DNA of 64,000 nt, taken from NCBI GenBank assembly GCA_020226215.1, contig CM035233.1, forward strand, positions 69,864,831-69,928,830. Direction: 5' to 3'. This document shows positions 48,801 through 59,662 of the stretch, in pieces. The notes below the pieces were generated by a model. It did not search any database, was not told where the DNA came from, and saw only the letters and a program-made list of their open reading frames with translations. The DNA comes from Sindora glabra. Its lineage: Eukaryota > Streptophyta > Magnoliopsida > Fabales > Fabaceae. How positions within the stretch are numbered: position 1 is the first letter of the stretch; each line of letters begins with the position of its first letter. The position numbers were made by a program, and so were the translations under genes.

Positions 48801-51294
48801 AGACACATAATTCTCCTCACTCTTCCATTAATGGTGTTATTTGAAATTTTGAATTGATCAAGAATATTCTTAGTGGCAGTTGGAACATACACTAACAAAC
48901 AGAATTTTAGAGGGGGTTGGCGGAAGTGGGAAGACAGGAAAAGAGAACCTGAGGAAAATGCATGCATCCCCAGCGGCAAGTTTTTTTGAATGCACGAATG
49001 TGCTCCAGCCACTAGTAAGCAAGTGTCGTTTTGGCTTACCTGCATTTAGTTTGGAAGGGAAAAACCAGCTTCAAAATTATAATACATCATACACCAATCT
49101 GAAAGAGCATGTCTTAATTCAAAGTTTCCTCTCAAGTCGTAACGGTTCATCACTTTCACAAAGAAACGAAGTCAAAGTACTCCAATTTTATCCTTCTAAT
49201 TGGCAATTGGCAATTTTGCAATCAAAACTTTGTAGTTTTGTTTTTACAGGCAATTAGATCATTTTCATCTTGCTTTTCATCCAAATTGGAACTCTACGGC
49301 TTGAAGAAAAAGGAAAGTGGCTATTGCAACTTGATGAATTGAATCTAAACAATCTAGATTTATTCAATGGAACGAGAATTATGATTCCTAGTTTATTTCG
49401 ACTGAATCAGGAATATTCATCATTCAACATTGTAGATAGTTACCACGGTATATGTGTCGAAAATGCCACTCGCTCCCGTGCAAGTCCCTTGCAACCAGTT
49501 CTTGTGCAGGAGGTTCCAGAAACATATTCTGCAGCAACATGGAATGAAATAAGTTGAATTTTTCCTGGGAGTTGTCACAAACTTGGCAGTATTGTGTATA
49601 GGACTATGAATGGCGAGAAAGAAAACCGGCATGATGCTAGGTGTAGATTGTTGTCTAACTTCTCAAACAATTTAAGAAATCACTGGATTTGCCAGAATGT
49701 GACATCTTGTGGCAGGAATCAAGAATTGCAAGCTAAAATCACAAGTGATAATATAACCATGTGAATGCTATCTAAAATCCATAACGTTTGTTAACATTGG
49801 GAGTTTGTTTTTCTTGATGAAACTGGAAACTCCAATTAAAAAGTTGGAAAGCAGATAGATGAAGAACAGAGTTTTCAATTACTTTGCAAATAATTAGAGA
49901 AAAGATATTATATTCATGTCCGACACAAAACAAGCTATAAATTAAACGAGCTAATCAAAAGGATTCCAACCAGGGGAGGGAAGCACTGATCAGCTTGACG
50001 CTTAGGAATTGAAAATCCACCATGCGTACTTGTGTCAGATGGAGTGAGTGTCTTGATGAAGGAGCAGGCTGTGATTCTGCTGGGTAACTGACGAATGCCT
50101 TCTTCCTCTGCACCACGTTCATTCTGCTGCGCATGGAACATTTGGATCAACGATAAGTTTAAATTAATCCAAACATGTACACGGTAAACGTAAGAGGAAA
50201 AATTTAATCCCATCAAAAGGTGGCCTTTCAAAAAATATTTACAAGTATGACATGATAATTAACAAACTTGAGACAAATTTGCAAAATACCATGATCAACA
50301 TGCAAGTTAGCACACCCTCAATCAGAATATCGATGAATAAGAAAAACAAGAACTTAGCAATCAGAGACCTAATATTTAACCTCAGCCCCAACAGAGACAA
50401 AAAAAATCACGAAAAGGAGTATGGGAAGAAGATGACAGAAAAAAAAGAAAGTGGTCTACATTTGGTTCTGGAAGTAAGGTAATTTGGGCAAAAACCTCAT
50501 CACTGTAAGCCTCAGCCTGCAAAACCAAATCGGTATAGAATTTTCGATCAGTAATATCATGATAAGTACTTAACAAAGTAAACCCAAAAAAAGAGAGATC
50601 ATATTACCTTCAGCTGAACACAAATAACCCTGCAGAGGATCTTACAAGGCAAATGATAGACAGGCATTTCCATATAATCATCTGGGTTAGTAAATGCAGC
50701 GATCTGTTCCAGATTTCAATAAATCAAGTATGAAGCAAACAGCTAAGGTACTTACACACGTAAAAAATACAATGAAACTCTAACAATTTATTTTGAATTA
50801 TTGTAAATTTCAAGAACTTTTACATATTAATTCCTACGAAATTTCTAAGCAAATATAAACATTTCAACTAAGGACTACCAAGTTTCTGACCTAAGGTATT
50901 AATGTGATTTGAGCGTCCCCAGCAGAACTCCAAGAGTAAGATTGATTGAGGAAACATTAAAAAAAAAAAGGAAGAAAACAGCTGCTAAAGGAATAACGGG
51001 GCAGAGAAAAAATAAGAAAGAAAACAGAACCTGTTCCAAGTGACCTTGAGGGAAGTAGATGATTCCTTCTCCAACTCGCGGAACATAAATAGAACCGGCG
51101 CATTCATGCCATAGTTGAGCGTACAGATCATCCTCCCCACCTAAAAGCAAGAACAGAAGAAAGAAAAACAAACAGGAAACCAGATCTTTGAGCAAAAATT
51201 GTTCCCTTCACATTCCAGAAAAACTAAGAACACAAAGCGAGAAAAGAGAAATACTGGAGTGTAGGTTGTGGTTTCCTGCACCTCTCCCATCCAT
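45868..51294 (-). CDS. Auxin response factor (ARF), complete, 671 aa
   Basis: Fourteen coding exons on the minus strand keep phase throughout: 51255-51294, 51031-51140, 50608-50703, 50460-50516, 49971-50126, 49444-49528, 48949-49039, 48553-48720, 48328-48447, 47822-47897, 47538-47709, 46858-47429, 46375-46565, 45868-45949. Domains in order: N-terminal dimerisation segment (DDLYAQLWHECAG, YFPQGHLEQ); B3 DNA-binding domain (SFIKTLTPSDTSTHGGFS, ELVARDLHGSEWHFRHIYRG, HLLTSGWSTFV, GDACIFLRGENGELRIGIRR); ancillary domain (GTMFTVYLHPW, SVGMRVQM, GTIIGKDD); a Ser/Pro-rich middle region of about 200 aa without a Gln-rich stretch; and a C-terminal PB1 domain (CTKVLKHGTALGRSVDL, TNDDGDMMLLGDLPWQ). ARFs bind TGTC-containing auxin response elements and interact with Aux/IAA repressors through PB1. 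A Ser/Pro-rich middle region fits a repressor-type ARF, and length and motifs fit the ARF1/ARF2/ARF9 group. The exon 13 donor (GCA|GTTAAGT) and the exon 5 acceptor (two alternatives 3 nt apart) are the weakest joints. The PB1 ends soon after QKMMVG, a short tail. Confidence 0.92.
47339..47359 (-). promoter_or_regulatory. Possible tasiR-ARF target site in the ARF mRNA
   Basis: The mRNA strand contains CTTGCAAGGTCAAGA, identical over 15 nt to the core of the TAS3 tasiR-ARF target found in ARF2/3/4-type transcripts. The five bases upstream match poorly, and the last base would be a G:U pair. It lies in exon 12, between the DNA-binding and PB1 domains, which is the usual location. The reading frame across it differs from that of the known targets. 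Functionality is inferred. Confidence 0.5.
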
Positions 51295-51311
51295 CTTCCG
51301 CTCCTCCTCAT
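51058..51311 (-). other. Start of an out-of-frame uORF overlapping the ARF start codon
   Basis: An ATG at 51311, 17 nt upstream of the ARF ATG, is in a different frame. It stays open through the rest of exon 1 and all of exon 2 and ends at a TGA near the end of exon 3 (about 50610-50612), 86 codons in all. Its context (TTTATGA) is weak, whereas the ARF ATG context (AAGATGG) is strong, so leaky scanning could allow ARF translation. Coordinates mark only the 5' part. Confidence 0.55.
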
Positions 51312-51520
51312 AAAGCAAAAGAATTTCGAAATGGAGAAAAATGGCGAGGGAGAAGAGATGCAGGGTGGTAGAAATAAGAAGGAAAAGTAGTTAAGGAAAT
51401 GGACAAATGAGAGTTAAGAATCAGGTGCCCTGCGTGCAATCACAAAGAAAACGTTTCAATCCAACTCCATCACGTTCCTTATGCCACACCGCTCTCTCTC
51501 TCTATGTATACCTCGCCAAA
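51295..51520 (-). promoter_or_regulatory. ARF 5' UTR and core promoter, inferred
   Basis: On the minus strand a TATA-like GTATACATAG (about 51500-51511) is followed by a GA-rich repeat, then a 5' leader. The leader holds a minimal uORF encoding MELD (51456-51470) and the overlapping uORF at 51311. The transcription start is not determined. Confidence 0.4.
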
Positions 51521-52852
51521 CCTCACCTCCACCACCATGCCTCCATATTATACGGCACTACTTTCTCTCTTTAACTCCCTTTCCCACTGTGAGTTGTTAG
51601 CTGTTACTATTGTGCTTGCTGTAATGTATATTTGAGGGAGAAGGGTTTCCGGCTTTATGCTGTGCTACGTTAGTACAGCACCTGCCACCACCCAACGGCT
51701 CAGTTTTTCCATGATTTTTCTCGTGAGCTGCCTGCGCAGCTTCGCAGTTTTTTCTCTCTAGACCGTATCCACTTGGTGCCTGCAAAAGGCCACAGTTATA
51801 TTTCTTCTTTCTCTCTCTCTCTATTGAATGGTGGAGAGGCTGGCGATGTTAGCAAATCTGCGGCGATATGACCGAAGAGCTGCAACGCTCATGCAACTCC
51901 GCCCCATCTCTTTCATTAGCGGACAGAAGGCAAAGATAGGGTCCCTGCCTATGTAAATTAGGCTGTTTTCACAGCCATTGCCGGTGATTCCAATGGACCC
52001 GGTTTGTGCCAGTTTTGGGTTTTGTTAGATGAGTTAAACTAGATTAATTAAAAAGTAGTTAATAATTAATGAATGCATTGGGAAAAGGGTCCAGGTTTAA
52101 CGTAAAAAGGCAAGATAAACATGAATGGCGTTGGCAGGGAAGACATACGTACTTTGCATGCAGACGGAGCGTCAGTGATTGCAGAAAAAAAAAGTTAATT
52201 ACAATAGCAAGCCCTGGCCAACTTACCGTTCCAAGCATTCACGCAGGATATCAGTGTCCTCCAACCGTGTCGTCCGTTTCATAATTCGGTTAGGCCTGAA
52301 AATTTATCAGGTGCTGTATATGAAACCGGTTGACTAAATAAATGTGTTCCGACTTCATCTGAATTCGTTGAAAATAAATGGTGAAAACGGCCCGTGGACT
52401 ATACTGGTAGGCAGACCTTGGGTGCAGAATTTATTAATGTTGGATTTTTATGTTTACTTCGAAACTGTCCAAAAAACTGAAAATGGGGATGTTTTTAGTC
52501 TGACATTTAACCATATGAAATGAAGAAATTTTAATATAAAATAATTGTTCTATTCACTTCACCCTTCATCATTATCATCTTAATTTACCCTTCATCATTT
52601 ACTCATAATTTTCTTATTGCTCACCCCATTCAATGCTACTAATTATTGCTTACCACAATGCCTTACCACAGCCTTCTTGTTGTTAATTAATTAATTAATT
52701 GATTGATAAATAAGTGCTTGCAGAACAACAGTTACTTTAATAGCAATTAAATAAAAACGTAGCGTTTTAGGCTGTTACCAGCCAAGGTTGACAAGATTGG
52801 CTGAAAGATTATTAATACAGCGAGCCTCGTTCAAAACCGCTCTGGATCTGTT

Positions 52853-53275
52853 TAGCGCTATTAGTTAATAATTGATAGTTAAAAAATTAGTTGATAATTA
52901 ATAATTAATTGTATTAAGAATGTTTGACAAAATTAGTTAAAAAATATAAAATAAAATATAATAAAATGATAATATAAATAAATAATTAATTAAATTAATT
53001 TATATTTATTTTAAGATCAAATTATATCAAAATATTTAAAATAAAATTATAATTTTTTAAAATTTAATTAATTATATTTTATGACATCACATATTTATTT
53101 ATTCATTTAATTTTTATTTATTTATATTAAATTAATAAAAATATGTCAAATATTCATTTATATAATTAAATTATTATTTAATTAAAAATATTAAATTTTA
53201 AAAAACTATGAAAATTTTCCGAATTATAAATTATAAACTACCTTCTTACTTGTATAAGTTGTCAAATAAGACCTT
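52853..53275 (+). repeat. Dispersed AT-rich repeat family A, copy 4 (shorter)
   Basis: Aligns with the left two thirds of copy 1. It starts GCTATTAGTTAATAATTGATAG and shares AAGATCAAATTATAT and ATTAATTATATTTTATGAC. The hairpin-type right end is degraded. Confidence 0.5.
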
Positions 53276-53986
53276 TAACCCAGTAAACAAAATCGTCCTA
53301 AGATTTAAAAAAGTTAAATTTAAGTCCCTTTGGGGGATCCGATAAAATTGGAACGATAAAATAGTTAAATTTTAGCCAAGTCATGACTGGGAATATTTGA
53401 TATTTAAATCCAGTAGAATGTTGTCTAATTAAGGTAAGCTTGAATTGAATTTTAAGTCAATTTGATTACCATTGTGGCATTTTCACACACAAAGATGAAG
53501 AAACAAATATGAAAATATGATGTCAGGCATAAATCAAAGCACATGCTCAATTTGAATCACAAAACTGAGCAAAATTCTATTTTTTGTAGAAAATTTATTT
53601 TTTAATCTTTTATACAAATAAATTTTCATTAAAATATAAATAGACACAAAACATTTTCTGATTAAATTTATTCAATTGGTCTTATTTTTATTTTTTTATT
53701 GATTATATTTTACTGCATATTAAAATTACTTTTATAAGTACATTATAAATTTTATGTATTTAAATTTTATTTGTTATTAATATAAAATAATTTTATATTG
53801 TCATTACTCTTGTGTTATCATGTAATAAAAAATTGTGAAATTATTTTTATTAATAGTAAGAATTCTTAATTATCATTACTTTTTTTAATAATATACTACC
53901 ACATTTCTATTCATTGATAGTAGTAAAAATTTTATATCGATAAGAAATTAAATTAAGACATAAACTTTATTTGTAGGGTTGCAATC

Positions 53987-54010
53987 TTTTTTTTTTTTTG
54001 GGGGGGGGGG
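53987..54010. repeat. T13/G11 homopolymer junction
   Basis: Thirteen T followed directly by eleven G, then CGCG. It is unusual in this A/T-rich setting and a likely site of sequencing or assembly length error. Confidence 0.9.
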
Positions 54011-54449
54011 CGCGATAAGGGCTGCGATTCAAAATTGTAAATCTTCTTATAAAAGTATTATCCTTTAAGCTTAACCAGTAAATTAAGATCATTTTGTCAG
54101 AAAAAATTTAAATTATCGATGCTTCTTTAGCATAAATAAAAATATCTCATTTCATTTCTAAATGAATTTCTTTTTAAAATAATAGGTAAACTTGGTACAA
54201 AGCGGTTTACTAATATAAAACTAAGTCCCCTATCCATATACAAAGCTACTAATAATTTATCCCATCAAAATCATTATGTTTTGTTAAATGTAAATGAGGG
54301 AAAAACCTAGATCTCTTAATATACACTTATATACTATTGAATTCATTGAATGCTATTGTAAATTAATTAAAAGATATGTAATCCTAATTTTTTTAAATTT
54401 TATTTATTTTTTGTGATTTTGATTTGATATAGACATCCTATCAAGTGCT

Positions 54450-56480
54450 AAAATTTCATTCCCAAGCATGTGATTGATGTAAAAGATTACTACATGCAAC
54501 CACCTACCAAACTTTCCTAATTCGTCTTATTTCATATTTCTTATAAAATTGTGCTTTTCATAAAGAAAGATATATATTTTTCAAAAATTTGTTATGGAGT
54601 ATTCAAGTAAATTTTTATGCACAACTTTTCTAGTTATTCCAAACCTTACTTTAATGCTAAGATTATTGAGTAAATCCACTTTCATTTCATTTGACAATAA
54701 CTTGGCATCTAAAGAAAAATAAAAAAAAAGGAGAAAAATGAGTTTTTATGAAACTCAATGAGTAAATAATATTTTAATAAAATATTAAGGAATGTACAAA
54801 TAAAGTGATATATAAATTACAATTAAACACCTATGAGAAACTTCTAAGTTCTGCTTAAAGTGGATAATTATACTTTATATCTTTGCCAAGGATGAGTGAA
54901 AAGTATTTTGAAAAAATTTACCTGTCTACGTATAGATAAACATTATACAAATATATATCAAAGCCTATTTGAGGTCATATTACTCAATTTTACCTTTCTC
55001 GAAATCCTATCAAAGGCTAACACATTTATGACTATAAAATCAAAGCTTAATCATGGCATTTTCCAATAGCACTCAATTGAAATCAAAGAAAAAATGAAAC
55101 ACTAAAATCTTCTTTTAACTTATATACAGCCTTATTCTTTATGAGTCCATATTTATTCTTTATGAGTCAGCCTTATCACTTTATAAATGGACATATAAAT
55201 CTGATTTGTAAGAAGCTATACAAGTGTAAAAGCCCTCATATGATTATTCTTATCAAACCACAATGTAATAAAGGTATGTTAACCAATATTTCAACTTTCG
55301 TATGTATAACTTAAGCATTTCAGTCCATATATATATGAACACATATACAACATATATATGCACACATATACAATTATAAGTGGATTATCCTTCCATATCA
55401 TACGTAGAATTGCATCTCAAAGGTTCATAACATAATAAAATCAAATTATGCAACTTTATTCACATTTTTATGTATAAATATGGTTTATTTACTTGTTTTA
55501 CCCATCATTATTTGTGTTTAAAGCCATCTATGCTTAACTTACATATAAATATATATAAACACACATACACACATTATCATTTTGGATCCATATGACATAT
55601 GATATTGCATGATGACAAGGTAATAATTAACTATATATTTCATTATGAATTTCAAGAAGGGAATTTTGGCACCTCTAATTGACTATAAAGATCTAGAAAA
55701 TGACTCTGTCTAACTATAGTTTACTATTTAGTCGATTACAACTAGCCAAATGGCAACTTTGCTTGCTAATAATCACTGTGTAGTTAATTATAGCAAGACA
55801 AAGAATATCCCTTGCTACTTATAGTTAATTATATAGTCAATCACCTTAACCTAAAGATTAAACCTATTGAGAGTAGTTGACTACCTATTAATGACTTGCA
55901 AATTTTGCTACAATTTCATTGTTTATCCACCAATAAGCTTTCTCAAATTATATTCCCATCGTACTATATCATAACAAGGCCTTTAAAATAACAACATACT
56001 ATTTTTAAATAACAAATCTCATCAAATAAACATCCATTTTAAGGTATTAAATCACATTTGCTTCAAAATCTTTAAAACCCTTATAAACACAAATCATTAA
56101 ACAAAATCATAAATCTAGGTTAGAGTTTAGGTGGAATACTACTTATCTTGCTTGAAAAAGACTTTAAATAAAGGAATTTGTGAATTTTTTACTTTAAATT
56201 AGTCAAAATCATCAAGTTTCAAAGTTGGAGTTCTAATTACATTTTTCTAAACAAAACCTCTAATTACCCTAAATCAAAAAAGAAAAATGAAGGAGAAAGT
56301 TTGTAAAGATTGAAACTTAAGAAAATATACGTTATTTAGATTAGGAAATATAAGATGTTACTATGGATTAAAACTTCCTTGTTTGCCATGAGAGGAGGAG
56401 GAGGACGAAAGATTGGATTCAAATTGAAGTTATAAGGGAAATAGGATTAGGGACATTTTTGAAAATGTGCCATAAACTTT
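54450..56480 (-). mobile_element. Degenerate transposon-like region, inverted relative of 4100-5960
   Basis: On the minus strand the order AAAATGTCCCTAATC, a CCTCCTCCTCCTCT tract and AGGGTAATTAGAGG echoes 4150-4470. At about 55690-55900 there are diverged direct repeats built on TAGTCGATTAC/TAGTTAATTATA-type units. No ORF, clear LTRs or ends were seen. Confidence 0.25.
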
Positions 56481-58828
56481 GTCCATACTTACATACTTAC
56501 CTTTAAACACCCTTAACTTTAAGATATATTGATTCACCAATCTTTCCTCAACTTTTTCATACAAAACCTTCATTTCAAATACATTTAAATAAATAAAAAA
56601 TAATTTTATTCCATACTTCTTTATGTTTATTTATTATTCTTATACAAAAATATTTTAGGTTTTAAAAAGTTAGGCTCAAGAAGAGTTTAATTCAAGTAAT
56701 ATAAAGTTTAAACTTAATTTGTATATTAATTGAATTCAACTCATTTAAAGTTGAATTGAAATTGAGTTTTTCTTATATTACTATAAAATTGTCATTTAAC
56801 ATCGCCACGTTGACATTAATTAACAAAAAAATTGAGATATACATTTATAATGGCACTATGTCATTTTTTTAAAAGATAAATGCAACTTATAATGTCGATT
56901 TAAATAAAAAGTCAATTTTATAAAGTAGAATTATGTATTACATGGTGTAAAGTTAGTACATGATTAAGAAAAATAAACTTTCCACAATAGTTGTTTAAAC
57001 AATTAATGTGGAAAATAAAAGCTAAATTGTTGTGTTTCAAAAGTAGAAAAATATTAGACATTGATTCTTATATATAATTATCATTAAAAGTTTCAGTCGG
57101 GAGATATTTTTGTAATTATATATTTTTTACATTGATTTTAATATCAACTTATAGTAAAATTTATAAGCATTGGTTGTGTATTAATAATTAATATCTAAAA
57201 TGCTCCACCTATATATACATCATCTTTGTTTCTCATAATCATGAACAAACTTATGTTGTACAACAATTTACTTTTGACTTTTTTTATCTTTTTTACTCGA
57301 TTTTCCTTGATATTTATTCGATCATTATATGTGTTAACATTTAACAATATTTAACTATCTATCTAAGATATTTTTCCCTATTTACCTATTCTTTGTAAGT
57401 ATTTTATATTTTAATTGTGGTTTTCGATATTAGAGCTTAAGCATTATTGTTTATTGTTAAAAAAATTTAATTTTTGTACTTTAAAATTACTCTTTTAACA
57501 TTAGTTACATATATTAGAAGTATTATTTAACATGGAGAGTTAAAATACTAAATAAATTTACTATGATTTCTTCACACAAAAGATTACTTTTACTCAAGTT
57601 TAATTATTTATTCACTTTAACTGGTGTTTTTTTCTCAATGTAAATGTCCATTTAAATGCCTTGTTTCTCGTTTAAACCTAATTAAGAATGTTTATTTATT
57701 GTGTATTATGTTAATTTTTTAAATTTTTTTATTTTTAATTTCATTAATTAGGATTTTGGTTGATATAGGTTCCTTGAAGAAAAGGTAGTAGATTTTTTCA
57801 TTACAAAAGAAAATTAATAGGCATTTCTATACAAGGGGCCAAGATGGCACAAGCAATTCAAACAACATATAACCAATTCTAATGTCCTTCTTGTACCCTT
57901 ATTTTGTCAAAGTGGGATTTATAAGTATTTTTATCAATCACCATATCATTGGAAGACAATATAAGTTCATTCTTAGAATTTAGAGATATTATTTCTTATT
58001 TTTTTCGCACTATATATTACATATCTTCTATTATTCAAACTAAAATAAATAAATCATTCTTTATCTTTTTCCAGCTTATTGTATTTAAAAAATTATTTTT
58101 GATCATAAATAGCTTGCATAGTTATATAAGTTACTAGATTCTATAATTAAATTTGGATATTACTCTAAGCGATAGCAAGGTTTAGGTGAATTCTCAAGGA
58201 TTAAAAAAAATTAATAAATAATATTGATTATTTTATAAACTCATTGTCTTATTGTATATTATACATTGGTTATTTTAAAAAAATCGATGACTTAATCAAA
58301 ATTTAAGTTATAAAGACTTGATTATTAACATTGGTTACCACCTTAAAAAACTGACATTATATTTTAATTATTGAACAATATATTGTAACTAAATAAATCA
58401 ATTTTATTAAAAATAAATCAACATTGTTATAGGTATTTAATATCAATTTAAGAACTTAATGAATATATTGAATATATAATGGCATTCGTGTATACGTTGG
58501 ATAAAAATCAATATTGAATGTGCTAAATAACTAACATTAAATGGCATTTTTGCCAGTGTCACTAGTAAATTTTGAAGTTATTTGTGAGTAATTTGACTTG
58601 TTTTCATTTCTAATTACATAGATTAATTTTTTTAATAAAAAACCTAAATCACTAGATCAAAATATTTCCATCACCTTATATGTTTATATATATAATTAAA
58701 TAATAAAGTTAATAATATTTTTTAAAAAAATAAATAGGGCATACATAAAAAAAAGGAAAGAAACTACAAAGAAATAACTATAAGGATATTAAGTCCAAAA
58801 ATATCACTAAACGTCCATAAGTGCAAAT

Positions 58829-59654
58829 TAAGAATGGCAATGGGCCGGGTCTAGGCAGACCCAAACCAGACTCGATATTATCCAAACCCGAAATGAATCC
58901 AAAATTGTAAACCCGAAACAGACCTAAACTCGAAGACCCGAAATAGTCAGACCCGAAACAGACCCGAGTCAGACCCTTAAGATTTTCCTTTGAAACTTAA
59001 GGGACGATTCATCAAAGTCACCAGTGAGCCTAGAATGCTTCATAAATTTATCACACGAAGCTTTGATATGATGAGGAGAGCAAAAACACGCAAAATCAAT
59101 GAGATAAATAGGGCAAGGGTGGGTCATTATATAAAGGGTGAGACCAAAGACAAAGAATGCAGAATAGACGATGAAACTGACTAGATTGTATTGAAGGTGA
59201 AGCCATAATTGTAGTAAATTGTCGAGTTCCATTCGAGTAACCTCGATTAAGGTCATGATGATCAAAGGAACGAAACATAGGGCAAACAAATTGGAGATCA
59301 AATAGTGGTACCCTAACTTGATGTAATTGGGATTGACGCTTTGGAGGAAATCACGAAGAACCCTGTGAGAGTGATGTTGGATCTGAACCCAGACAGGGCC
59401 ACCCCCAGAGGTTGTGGCGAAATATGTGGCGCGACCTCGGGTATCTAACTAGACATTGAGGAAAGGCACCCGTGAGACAGTGAGGAAGGGCTGCATTTCA
59501 AGTATCCAACAAGACCCGAAACCCGTTGATTTTGGCAGGTGAGACTCGAACCCAAACTGTTAAATTTTAGATTTATTTTGAACTCAATCCACCGAGTAAA
59601 ATACTCACTGGTTCGGATAAGACTTAGTGGATCTGAACCTTTTTGCCATTCCTA
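58829..59654. mobile_element. Non-autonomous hAT-like element carrying a captured KCS gene fragment
   Basis: An 826-bp segment with inverted ends TAAGAATGGCAA (left) and TTGCCATTCCTA (right, complement TAGGAATGGCAA). It is flanked by imperfect 8-bp direct repeats GTGCAAAT (58821-58828) and GTACAGAT (59655-59662), 6 of 8 identical, as expected for an old hAT insertion. The subterminal zones are packed with ACCCGA/GACCC motifs, especially 58850-58980 and 59505-59540. The middle carries a minus-strand piece of a 3-ketoacyl-CoA synthase gene. No transposase sequence is present. Confidence 0.78.
58969..59414 (-). pseudogene. N-terminal fragment of 3-ketoacyl-CoA synthase (KCS), captured
   Basis: Reading right to left, the open frame gives SGGGPVWVQIQHHSHRV, then DFLQSVNPNYIKLGYHYLI, a hydrophobic segment ISNLFALCFVPLIIMTLIE, a second hydrophobic stretch (LVSFIVYSAFFVFGLTLYIM), and YLIDFACF...HSRLTGDFDESSLKFQRKIL before ending at a TGA made from the transposon's own GACCC-rich sequence. 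This matches the N-terminus of plant KCS enzymes, the condensing enzymes of very-long-chain fatty-acid elongation in the ER, which start with two membrane helices and a VYLVDFACY-type motif. Only about the first quarter of a roughly 500-aa enzyme is present. The catalytic Cys/His/Asn are absent, so it cannot be active. No frameshift is seen within the fragment. Confidence 0.87.
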
Positions 59655-59662
59655 GTACAGAT

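Larger units (their letters stand above)
51521..58820. other. AT-rich intergenic region
   Basis: No gene was recognised. The first 800 bp are moderately GC-rich and probably contain ARF upstream regulatory sequence. The rest holds a family A repeat (52853-53275), a T13/G11 junction (53987-54010), a degenerate transposon-like tract (54450-56480) and plain A/T-rich DNA. Confidence 0.6.

Noticed and set aside
49935..50231. ARF disabled between exons 5 and 9
   Set aside because: The B3 half-domains looked missing at first, but small exons at 49444-49528 and 48949-49039 supply them with correct splice phase, so the ARF is complete.
58969..59301. A stand-alone membrane protein gene on the minus strand
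   Set aside because: The frame is the N-terminus of KCS, lacks the catalytic part, and lies wholly inside a bounded transposon-like element.
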